From: Coriobacteriia bacterium
GTDB taxonomy: Bacteria > Actinomycetota > Coriobacteriia > Coriobacteriales > UBA8131
Assembly (NCBI GenBank): GCA_009784945.1
Contig: WQXH01000019.1
Span: 1 to 37,723, forward strand
DNA: 37,723 nt
Direction: 5' to 3'
The position numbers and the translations under genes were made by a program. This document shows positions 25,560 to 33,237 of this stretch, one piece after another. Positions within the stretch are counted from its first letter, which is position 1; every line of letters starts with the position of its first letter. The notes beneath the pieces were generated by a model. The model saw only the letters and a program-made list of their open reading frames with translations. It did not search any database and was not told where the DNA came from.

Positions 25560-27115
25560 TGCGCCCTCGCTTCTTTCATGCCGTCGTGGTTATACGATAC
25601 CCCCAGCAACCTTGCCATGGCTTCCACCAAACCCTCGACGCTGTAAACTGTGGCTTGCACGCTGGGTGTAAGCCCATGCTCCCTAAGAGCATCACTCGTG
25701 ACAGGGCCAATAGAACAAAGCTCTACTCCCGCAAGCAAGGAGAGGTCGTTATTGATCATCTTAACGAGATTATGAGCCGTTGAAGAGCTGGTAAAGGTAA
25801 TAGCGTCAAACTCCCTGGCTTGAAGACTTGCAAGCAAGCTCTCGGTATTTTCTGTAGCCAGCAGAGTCTGATAGGCGGCCACCTCACTCACCTGCACTCC
25901 CCTCTTTGTCAGGCTCTGAGCAATAACGTCTCGAGCGTGTTCTGGTTTAACCAGTAGCACTCTCTCGCCGGGGCTTACACAGGCTTCCAACGCTTGCGCC
26001 AGGCTCTCTGCCACATGCTCTTTGGGCACGAGAATGTTGCGCAGCCCAAAAGCTTCCAGTGCTTTTTGTGTAGTGGAGCCAATGGCGGCAAGTTGGATGC
26101 CCACCAGTGTGCGTATGTCAATGCCTCGAGAGAAAAACTCACCAAAGAAGTGTTCAACGCCATTGGCGCTGGTAAAGACAAGCCAGGAGTAACGGTCAAG
26201 CTCATCAATGGCATTACTGAGCGCTAAAAGGCTAGGCGGTGCATCAAGCGCTATGGTTGGCAGCTCCACCACCTGCGCTCCCAATTGACATAGAGCTGCC
26301 GAGAGCCTTGAGGCTTGTTTCCTTGTTCGGGTTACCAATATTCGCTTTCCAAAAAGCGGCTTCTTCTCAAACCACTCGATGCTCTTTCTCAGACCTACTA
26401 CTTCTCCCACGATAATGACTGCAGGGTTCTTGAGCCTGTGCTGCTTAACCAGTTGGCTTATTGAGCTCAGGCAGCCGCATATGGTTTGTTGCCTGGGGCT
26501 TGAGCCGTCTTGAATAACAGCCACCGGAGTAGCAGCGTCCATGCCGCATTCTATGAGCTTGCTGGTTATAATGTGTACGTTTGCCATTCCCATGAGAAAG
26601 ACAAGTGTTGCGCCCGTTTGGCTCATGGCCTCCCAATTGAGCGCTGTACACGGCTTGTCTGGATCTTCGTGTCCTGTTATCACCATGAAAGACGAACTGA
26701 GCGTACGATGTGTTACCGGTATTCCAGCGTAGGCTGGCACTGCAATGGCCGAGCTGATGCCTGGCACTATCTCAAAGCCTATGCCTTGCTCGCTGAGGGC
26801 AAGTGCTTCCTCTCCCCCGCGCCCAAAGACAAAGGGGTCGCCACCCTTGAGGCGCACCACCACTTTGTTGCTCAAGGCCTTTTGTATAAGCAAGTCGTTA
26901 ATCTCGCCCTGGAAACGGTAATGCTTACCTGGAGTTTTTCCCACAAACAGCAGCTCGCACGAGGGCTTGGCAAGACTCAAGATGTCTGGAGATACAAGCT
27001 GGTCATAGATGATGACCTCTGCCGCCTCTATGACCTGCTTTGCCTTAAGAGTGAGCAGGTCCGGGTTGCCAGGTCCTGCTCCTGTGAGGTATACAAAGCC
27101 GCGTTTATTGTTCAT
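25556..27115 (-). CDS. cobA-hemD: Fused uroporphyrinogen-III C-methyltransferase / uroporphyrinogen-III synthase
   Basis: 519 residues in two enzymes. Residues 1-245 are a SUMT/CobA methyltransferase: VYLTGAGPGNPDLLTLKA at the start, VVRLKGGDPFVFGRGGEEA near 86-104, and VPGISSAIAVPAYAGIPVTHR near 118-138. It puts methyl groups from S-adenosylmethionine on C2 and C7 of uroporphyrinogen III, giving precorrin-2. Residues of about 255-515 are HemD, which closes hydroxymethylbilane with inversion of ring D: GKRILVTRTRKQASRL, WLVFTSANGVEHFF and FDAITFTSSSTAHNL are typical. The fusion is known from other Gram-positive anaerobes. Four-base overlaps join it to hemC upstream and hemB downstream. The methyltransferase points to siroheme, cobalamin or siroheme-derived heme. 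Confidence 0.94.
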   Translation of the reverse strand: MNNKRGFVYLTGAGPGNPDLLTLKAKQVIEAAEVIIYDQLVSPDILSLAKPSCELLFVGKTPGKHYRFQGEINDLLIQKALSNKVVVRLKGGDPFVFGRGGEEALALSEQGIGFEIVPGISSAIAVPAYAGIPVTHRTLSSSFMVITGHEDPDKPCTALNWEAMSQTGATLVFLMGMANVHIITSKLIECGMDAATPVAVIQDGSSPRQQTICGCLSSISQLVKQHRLKNPAVIIVGEVVGLRKSIEWFEKKPLFGKRILVTRTRKQASRLSAALCQLGAQVVELPTIALDAPPSLLALSNAIDELDRYSWLVFTSANGVEHFFGEFFSRGIDIRTLVGIQLAAIGSTTQKALEAFGLRNILVPKEHVAESLAQALEACVSPGERVLLVKPEHARDVIAQSLTKRGVQVSEVAAYQTLLATENTESLLASLQAREFDAITFTSSSTAHNLVKMINNDLSLLAGVELCSIGPVTSDALREHGLTPSVQATVYSVEGLVEAMARLLGVSYNHDGMKEARAQ

Positions 27116-28089
27116 GAGAGCGACCCGATCTTTGTGAGGACAGTTTTTGCTGCCTCAGCGCCTACGACCTCGGGGTTGGTTCCTGTGGCTTTTGTCCTTA
27201 AGATCTTGCTGCCATCGATGCGTGCAATCATCCCTTTTAGCACGAGGGTTCCTGGGGAGCTTAGAGGACTTGAGGAGGCTTGCTTCGGTATGTCAAGTGT
27301 GCCTGGGGGGTCTGGTGGGCCTGGGGGGCCTTGCTGGTAGCTTGCGCGAGCGCCCACCGGCTCATGGCACCCCGCCTGTAAAGTGCTGAGAAAACTGCGC
27401 TCGGCTCTTGCTTCGAGTTCTGAGGGCAGGTGGTTGATGCATGCAACAAAGTCTCCGAGCTCGCTATGCTGCGCGCACATTTCTAGAGCTATGACTCCTT
27501 GACCCGCTGCAGGAAGAAAGTGTGCATCGTCAAGGTAGTGCGTAATACGATCTTGCCAACCCATGCGATGGATTCCAGCGGCTGCCACGACTATGCCCTG
27601 TAATTTCCTGGACTCATCAAGCTTGCGCAGGCGGGTATCGATATTGCCCCTGAGATCAACACAGTTCAGCCCAGGATTGATGCTCAGTATAAGAGCCTTG
27701 CGCCTGAGAGAGGACGTTCCCAAAAGTGAGCCAGGCGGTAGCTCTTCAAGCGTAAGCCCGCTCTTGCCTATAAGCACATCTCGAGCATCCTCACGTTGTG
27801 TATAGGCAGCTACTGCCAGCCCCCTTGGCATCTCGCAGGGAAGATCCTTTAAGCTGTGTACGGCCAGGTCTATCTCGCCTTTGAGCAAGGCTTCCTCAAT
27901 TTCGGTGGTAAAGAGACCTTTGCCTCCCAGTTCTGGAATGGGAGCTTCAAGTCGTATATCACCGGTGGTTTTTATCGTTACGATGTGGATATCAAGCGTA
28001 GGGTGGCAGATCAACAGTTGCTTGGCAACCCACTGCGCTTGCCAAAGCGCCAAGCTGCTGCCACGAGTGCCAATGCGCAAAGACTTCAT
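27112..28089 (-). CDS. hemC: Hydroxymethylbilane synthase with a Pro/Gly-rich insert
   Basis: 325 residues from the ATG at 28089, which overlaps the hemA stop (ATGA); a GTG nine bases earlier is less likely. It polymerises four porphobilinogens into hydroxymethylbilane. RIGTRGSSLALWQAQWV at the start, AVHSLKDLP near 80-88 and RGNIDTRLRKL near 142-152 are family signatures. Cys241 in QAGCHEPVGARA holds the dipyrromethane cofactor. Directly after this the chain has about 25 extra residues containing PPGPPDPPG and a Ser/Pro stretch, before the C-terminal LVLKGMIA strand. This insertion in domain 3 is not in typical HemC. The active site residues are intact, so the enzyme is probably functional. 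Confidence 0.94.
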   Translation of the reverse strand: MKSLRIGTRGSSLALWQAQWVAKQLLICHPTLDIHIVTIKTTGDIRLEAPIPELGGKGLFTTEIEEALLKGEIDLAVHSLKDLPCEMPRGLAVAAYTQREDARDVLIGKSGLTLEELPPGSLLGTSSLRRKALILSINPGLNCVDLRGNIDTRLRKLDESRKLQGIVVAAAGIHRMGWQDRITHYLDDAHFLPAAGQGVIALEMCAQHSELGDFVACINHLPSELEARAERSFLSTLQAGCHEPVGARASYQQGPPGPPDPPGTLDIPKQASSSPLSSPGTLVLKGMIARIDGSKILRTKATGTNPEVVGAEAAKTVLTKIGSLS

Positions 28090-29207
28090 GTTGCACACAC
28101 CTGCTGTCGTTCATGGGCGGAAATTATCCAGGCAAAAAACTCCCTGAGCTTTTCTTCGATAAGGTTGTCAACCTTTGCCGCAGCCTGTTGTCGCAGGCTG
28201 TGATTTTGCTCAGAAACATCGCGTAATTGCTTGATGTCAAAATAAGACACGCAATCCAGACTGGCTACCCTGGGGTCAATGTCGCGTGGTACGGCCATGT
28301 CGATGAAAACCAAGGGGCTCCCGCGCCGCTCCTTCATGAGCGTAGTGAGCTTTGGGAGTGTCACCAGATGCCGCTTGGAAGCAGTTGCCGAAAAGACCAG
28401 CTGTGCGTGTGCCAGTTGCTGATAGAGCTCGCCAAGCGAACAAGCCTCTACTCCGTGCTCTTCTGCCAGCATTTGAGCTTTTGCAAGTGAGCGATTGGAC
28501 ACCATGACCAAGGGTGCCGCCTTTGATACCAGATGCTTGATAGTAAGCTCACTCATCTCGCCTGCACCAAGCACAAGGATGCGCTTATCGTTTATGCAAC
28601 CCAGCTCTCGCTGCGCCAAGTCAACCGCAATGCGCCCCACCGAAGTATGGTACTGGTCAAGCCCTGCCAGTGTGCTCATCTGCTTGCCAACGCCCAGCGC
28701 CCGCTGAAACCAGATGTTGAGCGCCTTGTTGGTGGTGCCCGCCGTGCGCGCCTGCTCATAGGCACGCGCAACTTGACCAAGTATCTCTGTTTCGCCCAAC
28801 ACCAGTGAATCCAGGCCTGCAACCACTCGATAGAGATGCCTCACGGCATCTTTGCCGGTAAGCGTGTAAACAGAGCCCTCTGGCAGGGCTAGCCCAGGGG
28901 ATTGCTGAAAAGCTTGCTCCAGGGTTTGCACAGGGGCTTGCACCGAGTTTTGCCCTGAGCTTGCTTGAGCTTGAATATCCAAAAAGCATCTCAGGTAAGC
29001 GCTGCCAAGTGCGGGATTGCTTGCATCTGCATAGAACTCTACCCGGTTGCAGGTGCTCAGTATGACCACTCCCTGCAAGGGGGCAGAAGTCGTCAGCTCC
29101 TTCAAATAAAGCGTGGTAAGCGAGTGATGTATGCTCAGCTGCTCCAAAGCCTCCACCGATGAGCTCTTGACGTTAAGCCCTACAACCATGAGGTTTTCTA
29201 GCTGCAT
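28086..29207 (-). CDS. hemA: Glutamyl-tRNA reductase, short form without the dimerisation domain
   Basis: 373 residues against the usual 415-450. It reduces Glu-tRNA(Glu) to glutamate-1-semialdehyde with NADPH, the first committed step. Cys53 in STCNRVEF is the catalytic cysteine; GLDSLVLGETEILGQV and a Rossmann segment RILVLGAGEMSELT follow, then DMAVPRDIDP. The chain ends soon after EEKLREFFAWIISAHERQ, that is, at the start of the helical C-terminal dimerisation domain. An extra Gln/Ser-rich stretch of about 20-25 residues lies near residues 72-98. The start is uncertain: the ATG at 29207 has AGGGGG nine bases ahead and overlaps the LysR gene by ten bases. The stop overlaps hemC, so the short end is not a simple frameshift into a lost tail. 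Confidence 0.92.
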   Translation of the reverse strand: MQLENLMVVGLNVKSSSVEALEQLSIHHSLTTLYLKELTTSAPLQGVVILSTCNRVEFYADASNPALGSAYLRCFLDIQAQASSGQNSVQAPVQTLEQAFQQSPGLALPEGSVYTLTGKDAVRHLYRVVAGLDSLVLGETEILGQVARAYEQARTAGTTNKALNIWFQRALGVGKQMSTLAGLDQYHTSVGRIAVDLAQRELGCINDKRILVLGAGEMSELTIKHLVSKAAPLVMVSNRSLAKAQMLAEEHGVEACSLGELYQQLAHAQLVFSATASKRHLVTLPKLTTLMKERRGSPLVFIDMAVPRDIDPRVASLDCVSYFDIKQLRDVSEQNHSLRQQAAAKVDNLIEEKLREFFAWIISAHERQQVCAT

Positions 29208-30157
29208 CCTTCTACGCCCCCTACTGCTATGCGCTTAAAAGGGAGCACGCCTTGCAGCTTTTCTGTGTCGTGCAAAAGGTCAATAAGCAAGGCGTCCTCT
29301 TTAGTCTTTAGGCCCCTGCTATTGGTGAGTACATTAAGCGGGCGCACAAGTTGACAGCCGTCTATTGGCAGGGTTTTGAGTAACGCTAGGCGGCATTCCT
29401 GCTGCACCGTGAGAGTCGAGATAATCGTAACACCCAGCCCTTCGATTACTGCTCTTTTTATGGCTTCGGTTGACCCAAGCTCTGCGATTACATTGAGATG
29501 GGTCGGATCATAACCTGCTTTAATGAGCGCAAGCTCCATAACCTCACGAGTGCCCGAACCTTTCTCTCGCGTAATCATGCGCTCTTTGGTGAGCTCCTCA
29601 AAGGTAATGCTTTTGCGCTTGGCCCACGGATGGTTGGCTGGGATTATCAAAGCAAGCTCATCGTGCCAGAAGGTCTCGACATTGAGCGCCTGATTCATAG
29701 GCACTGGCCCTTCGACCAAGGCAAAGTGAATACGGTTTTCCAGCACGTCTTGTGCAACTATTTGTGTATTTGCAATCTTGACGCTAAAGTCGAGGCTGTC
29801 GTTACTCTCGTCAAGATGCCTGATGATATGCGGCAGTATGCACTCACCTATGGTGAGGGTTGCGCCGAGTTTAATGCAGCGGTGTTTGTCGAGCGTCAGA
29901 GTGCTAATGCGCTCTCGGGCCTGCTGCATGATGCTGAGAGCCTCTGAGCAATGCTCGTAGAGAATTTCCCCGGCTCTGGTGAGTGTAACCCCTTTGTTGG
30001 TGCGATCAAAAAGCTTGGCTCCATACTCTTGTTCCAGACCCTTTATCTGAATACTCACACTTGGTTGACTGATGTGAAGACGCTTGGAGGCCAGTGTGAT
30101 ATTCTTAGTTTCAGCTACCGCCTTAAACACATTGAGCTGATGTTCCATGGCACTCAT
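29198..30157 (-). CDS. LysR-family transcriptional regulator at the head of the hem operon
   Basis: 319 residues from the ATG at 30157, four bases after AAGGAG; a longer frame to 30259 has no site and would overlap the predicted promoter. The winged helix-turn-helix is at about residues 18-50 (NITLASKRLHISQPSVSIQIK then LEQEYGAKLFDR, given in pieces). The rest is a periplasmic-binding-like effector domain with the GSGTREVMELAL and LGSTEAIKRAVIEGLGVTI signatures shared by CysB/CbbR-like members. The stop overlaps the hemA start by ten bases, so it is made from the same transcript as hemA-hemC-cobA/hemD-hemB and may control them and itself. The effector is unknown; an intermediate of the pathway or a sulfur compound would be reasonable guesses. 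Confidence 0.9.
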   Translation of the reverse strand: MSAMEHQLNVFKAVAETKNITLASKRLHISQPSVSIQIKGLEQEYGAKLFDRTNKGVTLTRAGEILYEHCSEALSIMQQARERISTLTLDKHRCIKLGATLTIGECILPHIIRHLDESNDSLDFSVKIANTQIVAQDVLENRIHFALVEGPVPMNQALNVETFWHDELALIIPANHPWAKRKSITFEELTKERMITREKGSGTREVMELALIKAGYDPTHLNVIAELGSTEAIKRAVIEGLGVTIISTLTVQQECRLALLKTLPIDGCQLVRPLNVLTNSRGLKTKEDALLIDLLHDTEKLQGVLPFKRIAVGGVEGCS

Positions 30158-30194
30158 AAATCTCCTTCTAATTGAGATTGCGCCGGATAGAATC

Positions 30195-30244
30195 TCGCCA
30201 CTTCGTGAGCATACCACACACAAAAACAGCAGTAAAAGTGGCGA
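30195..30244 (-). promoter_or_regulatory. Predicted promoter of the LysR-hem operon flanked by a perfect inverted repeat
   Basis: On the minus strand TTTACT (30236-30231), a 17-base spacer and TATGCT (30213-30208) form a good vegetative-type promoter, with initiation near 30201 and a leader of about 44 bases to the LysR ATG. A perfect 9-bp inverted repeat, TCGCCACTT at 30195-30203 and AAGTGGCGA at 30236-30244, brackets it: one arm covers the start site, the other abuts the -35. Arm centres are 41 bases apart, close to four helical turns, so this may be an operator for a dimer or tetramer. Confidence 0.6.
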
Positions 30245-30368
30245 TTTACATCGTATCATAAAAATTCTTTATACCCACATTATGCTCATGTCTCAGGGCA
30301 ATCCGATGGAGTTCATGTTACAGCCCCGTAAAGAAGAATGAGCTGGCCAGCGCACTAACGCCTATGGC

Positions 30369-30480
30369 GTTACTGATCAGACCCAATTCGTCATTGCGGG
30401 CTTGACCCGCAATCTAAGACGCATTTTGGTTAGATTGCGGCTCGGAGGCCGCAATGACAGACTGCAGTCTGAGCACTAAC
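30369..30480 (+). mobile_element. MITE-like two-hairpin element, copy D, in the divergent hem/dsr promoter region
   Basis: The 90 bases at 30369-30458 differ from copy C at only one position in my reading. The left end is GTTACTGATC; the right end is less regular (CACTAAC at 30474-30480). It is bounded by direct repeats: GCACTAACGCCTATGGC at 30352-30368 and again at 30473-30489. The last nine bases (GCCTATGGC) would be the target duplication. It fills a quarter of the 441-base gap 30158-30598, which otherwise holds the two divergent promoters and no gene. Confidence 0.75.
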
Positions 30481-30598
30481 GCCTATGGCTATAGCCTATG
30501 ACATCATCGCAAATTTGCATTTTACTTTGCTTGATTGAGGTAGTATTGTACCGAGGTGACGAAATCTCACCCAAATCTCACCCGAGGAGGGCAGTCCC

Positions 30599-31492
30599 TT
30601 GTCGTACATAATTGCTGGCTTCATTCTCCTGGCATTGCTGTGTTTTGTGTTGCTCACGGCTTATCGCGCTTGGAAGTACTCCCGTCTACCCTTACATGCA
30701 CGCCTGGAGCTCTATCCCGTTCCTAAGGAAGGGGGCGGCAGAGCGCGCTACGGTGGCTCGTATTATGAAGAGTCCAAATGGTGGAGCAAGCCACGCACAC
30801 TCAGCAAGGCCAACGAAACCAAAGATATCCTGATGGAAATGCTCTTTATTCGCAAACTCTTTGATAATAACAAAGGGCTTTGGTGGGTCTCATATGTCTT
30901 TCACATAGGCATCTATTGCTTGTTTGCCTGGACTGTAATGCTGCTGGTTTCTACTATCTGGCCGCTTGATGTACACATTTACACTGCTGCAATCGCGGGC
31001 ATGGCAGGCTATTGTCTTGCAACCCTTGGCGCACTGGGCCTGCTGATACGCCGTATCTTTGACACAGATCTCAGAAGCTACACAACGCCAGTGGAATACT
31101 TTAACCTCATCTTGATACTTCTGGTGCTCATAAGCGGTATCATTTCGTGGCTTTTTGTTTGCACTCCTTTTTTTGCAGCGAGCCAAATCTTATTCTTTAC
31201 CGGCCTTGCTCTCTCCCCAATAATCTATATCCATCTGGCGCTTTTGGGGATTATGCTCATCTATATTCCCGCAAGCAAGATGAGTCACTATGTGGGCAAA
31301 TTCTTTGCCTTTCATAAGGTGCTTTGGGATAACGACCCTAACTCCAAAGGCAGCCAGGTTAACTTGCATCTGCAAAAAGCAGCAAAGGCTGCACAGACTC
31401 AAAAGCCGGAGTGGCTGGCACCACACACCGGTATGGTTGCGCCTGCAACTGAACAAATACCCACAAGCAGTGAGAGGGGTAATGAACCATGA
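30599..31492 (+). CDS. DsrM/HdrE/NarI-like membrane cytochrome b subunit
   Basis: 297 residues from a TTG start eight bases after AGGAGG; no ATG or GTG is better placed. Five membrane segments are predicted at about residues 3-21, 97-122, 126-150, 167-188 and 203-224, with a cytoplasmic loop after the first. Histidines 102, 212, 230 and 239 near membrane ends are candidates for ligating two b hemes, as in the nitrate reductase gamma family. It should pass electrons between menaquinol and the iron-sulfur subunit encoded next, with which it overlaps by four bases. The gene is transcribed divergently from the hem operon. The terminal substrate cannot be told; DsrM, HdrE and TmcC-like proteins are all similar. 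Confidence 0.82.
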   Translation: MSYIIAGFILLALLCFVLLTAYRAWKYSRLPLHARLELYPVPKEGGGRARYGGSYYEESKWWSKPRTLSKANETKDILMEMLFIRKLFDNNKGLWWVSYVFHIGIYCLFAWTVMLLVSTIWPLDVHIYTAAIAGMAGYCLATLGALGLLIRRIFDTDLRSYTTPVEYFNLILILLVLISGIISWLFVCTPFFAASQILFFTGLALSPIIYIHLALLGIMLIYIPASKMSHYVGKFFAFHKVLWDNDPNSKGSQVNLHLQKAAKAAQTQKPEWLAPHTGMVAPATEQIPTSSERGNEP

Positions 31493-33096
31493 GTGCTGCT
31501 CACAACAAACTCAAGCCACAAAATATCGCACGTTCAGCAATGATTCTTTCTCCGGTAGAGCAGCTTGCTCCCCTACCTGCCCCCTACGACACCTGCGACA
31601 AGGTGCCTGAGTTTACGGAGCTTAAACCCGATTGGATTGATACGCGCTGCGCATCGCTGGATGGCTTTGTTGCCATTGACAGTCTCAGGCGCCCAGCTTC
31701 TCCAGAGGACGAAGAGGAGTTCGTCAGATCCTTCATCGTTGCGGTGGGAAAACTATTTGCTCATCATAATAGCAAATTTCTTCGCCCGCTTAACCTTACC
31801 GTGGATTACTGCGCCAAGTGCGATACCTGCTCGCAGGCTTGCCATGTTTATCAAGCAACGTGCAAACAAGATATCTACCGCCCCATTTATCGCTCTGAAG
31901 TTCTCCGGCGCATCTACAAAAAGCACTATACGACCTCAGGCAAACTGCTCGGTAGTTTTGTGGGCGCAGGCATTGACCTCACTTGGGAGAGCATTGCCCG
32001 CCTGGCAGAACTGGCCTATCGCTGCAATCTTTGCAGACGCTGCGCGCAGGTATGCCCGCTTGGCCTGGACAACGGCATGTTGGCACGCGAAATACGCAAG
32101 CTCTTTAGCCAGGAAATGGGCATTGCCCCAAGCGCCATTCACGAAAAGGGCTCAATGCTGCACCTTAATGTGGGCTCTACAACCGGTCTCACCAGGCCTG
32201 CGCTACTGGATACCATCGAGTTTCTTGAAGAAGACATGTCGGAGCTCACCGGGCGTAAGGTGCGCTTTCCTATTGACAAGGAAGGTGCCGATGTTTTGCT
32301 GCTCCATAATGCCGGTGAGTTTCTTACGTGGCCAGAAAATCCTACCGCTTTTGCCATTCTCTTTGATGAGGCGGGTATTGACTGGACCTTGAGCTCTGAG
32401 TCATTAGGCTATGACGGCGTAAACTACGGCCTGTGGTACGACGATACTCAAGCGAGGAAGATTGCACTGACCCATGCCGGCATTGCCAAAAAGCTCGGAG
32501 TAAGTCGCATCGTTATTGGTGAGTGTGGGCATGCCCACAAGGCACTTGCGGTCAGCGCCAACCGGATGACCAGCGAGGTGGGTGTGCCGGTGGAAAGTAA
32601 CATCTCGGTGCTCGCCGAGCTGGTGAGAGAGGGGCGGCTTGTCTTTGATTCCTCTAAGAATGACTTTCCTATTGCGCTTCACGATCCTTGCAATGTTGTT
32701 CGCCAAATGGGTATAGTCAAACCTCAGCGAGACATACTCAAGGCTATTGCACCCCAGTTTTTGGAGTTGACGCCCGAAGGAGTCAATAACTACTGCTGCG
32801 GAGGCGGCAGCGGCTTTGCCCTCATGCACTCCGGAAACTTTGAAGACTTCAAGGTCAAGGTGTGTGCCCGTACCAAATTTACCCAAATCATCGATGCCTT
32901 TGGTAAAGATTTTATCGATCCAGCGCTCCCCAAGTACGTCTGCGCCCCCTGCTCCAACTGCAAAGGCACCATGCGCGACCTCTTTAAGCACTACAAGACC
33001 ACCGCCACTTACCAAGTGCACTATGGTGGCTTGGTAGAGCTCATGGTCAATGCCTTGGCAAGCACAAAGACCCCCTACCTGGAGTTTTTGCAGTAG
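31489..33096 (+). CDS. DsrK/HdrD-like iron-sulfur protein with CCG domains
   Basis: 535 residues. Two [4Fe-4S] motifs lie near residues 108-118 (CAKCDTCSQAC) and 179-189 (CNLCRRCAQVCP). The C-terminal half has the CCG-type cysteine pattern that holds the non-cubane cluster in HdrB/HdrD and DsrK: a GECGHAHKA segment, HDPCN near 402, NYCCGGGSG near 436 and CAPCSNC near 485. With the membrane cytochrome b it would form a two-subunit menaquinone-linked oxidoreductase acting on a disulfide or thiol-type carrier. The ATG overlaps the upstream stop (ATGA). No dsrAB, hdrABC or twin-arginine catalytic gene is in the window, so the partner is unknown. All expected cysteines appear intact. Confidence 0.88.
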   Translation: MSAAHNKLKPQNIARSAMILSPVEQLAPLPAPYDTCDKVPEFTELKPDWIDTRCASLDGFVAIDSLRRPASPEDEEEFVRSFIVAVGKLFAHHNSKFLRPLNLTVDYCAKCDTCSQACHVYQATCKQDIYRPIYRSEVLRRIYKKHYTTSGKLLGSFVGAGIDLTWESIARLAELAYRCNLCRRCAQVCPLGLDNGMLAREIRKLFSQEMGIAPSAIHEKGSMLHLNVGSTTGLTRPALLDTIEFLEEDMSELTGRKVRFPIDKEGADVLLLHNAGEFLTWPENPTAFAILFDEAGIDWTLSSESLGYDGVNYGLWYDDTQARKIALTHAGIAKKLGVSRIVIGECGHAHKALAVSANRMTSEVGVPVESNISVLAELVREGRLVFDSSKNDFPIALHDPCNVVRQMGIVKPQRDILKAIAPQFLELTPEGVNNYCCGGGSGFALMHSGNFEDFKVKVCARTKFTQIIDAFGKDFIDPALPKYVCAPCSNCKGTMRDLFKHYKTTATYQVHYGGLVELMVNALASTKTPYLEFLQ

Positions 33097-33237
33097 CACT
33101 GCCAGGGCATGAAGCAAGAACCGTCAAGGTGTCAGCTCCCTGCTGCCTTTTGGTCTCTCACAACAGTAAATGCTTGTCTTCTGTCATACTTTCCTTTGTA
33201 AAAAAACAGTTGGTTTTGTCTATCTAAGGTGGATCAC

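Noticed and set aside
30158-30259. N-terminal extension of the LysR protein
   Set aside because: The extension has no ribosome site, would place a hydrophobic leader before the helix-turn-helix and would cover the predicted promoter; the ATG at 30157 has AAGGAG.
32404-33117. Minus-strand frame of 237 codons opposite the DsrK-like gene
   Set aside because: It is a shadow of a gene with intact cysteine motifs; no start signal or domain.
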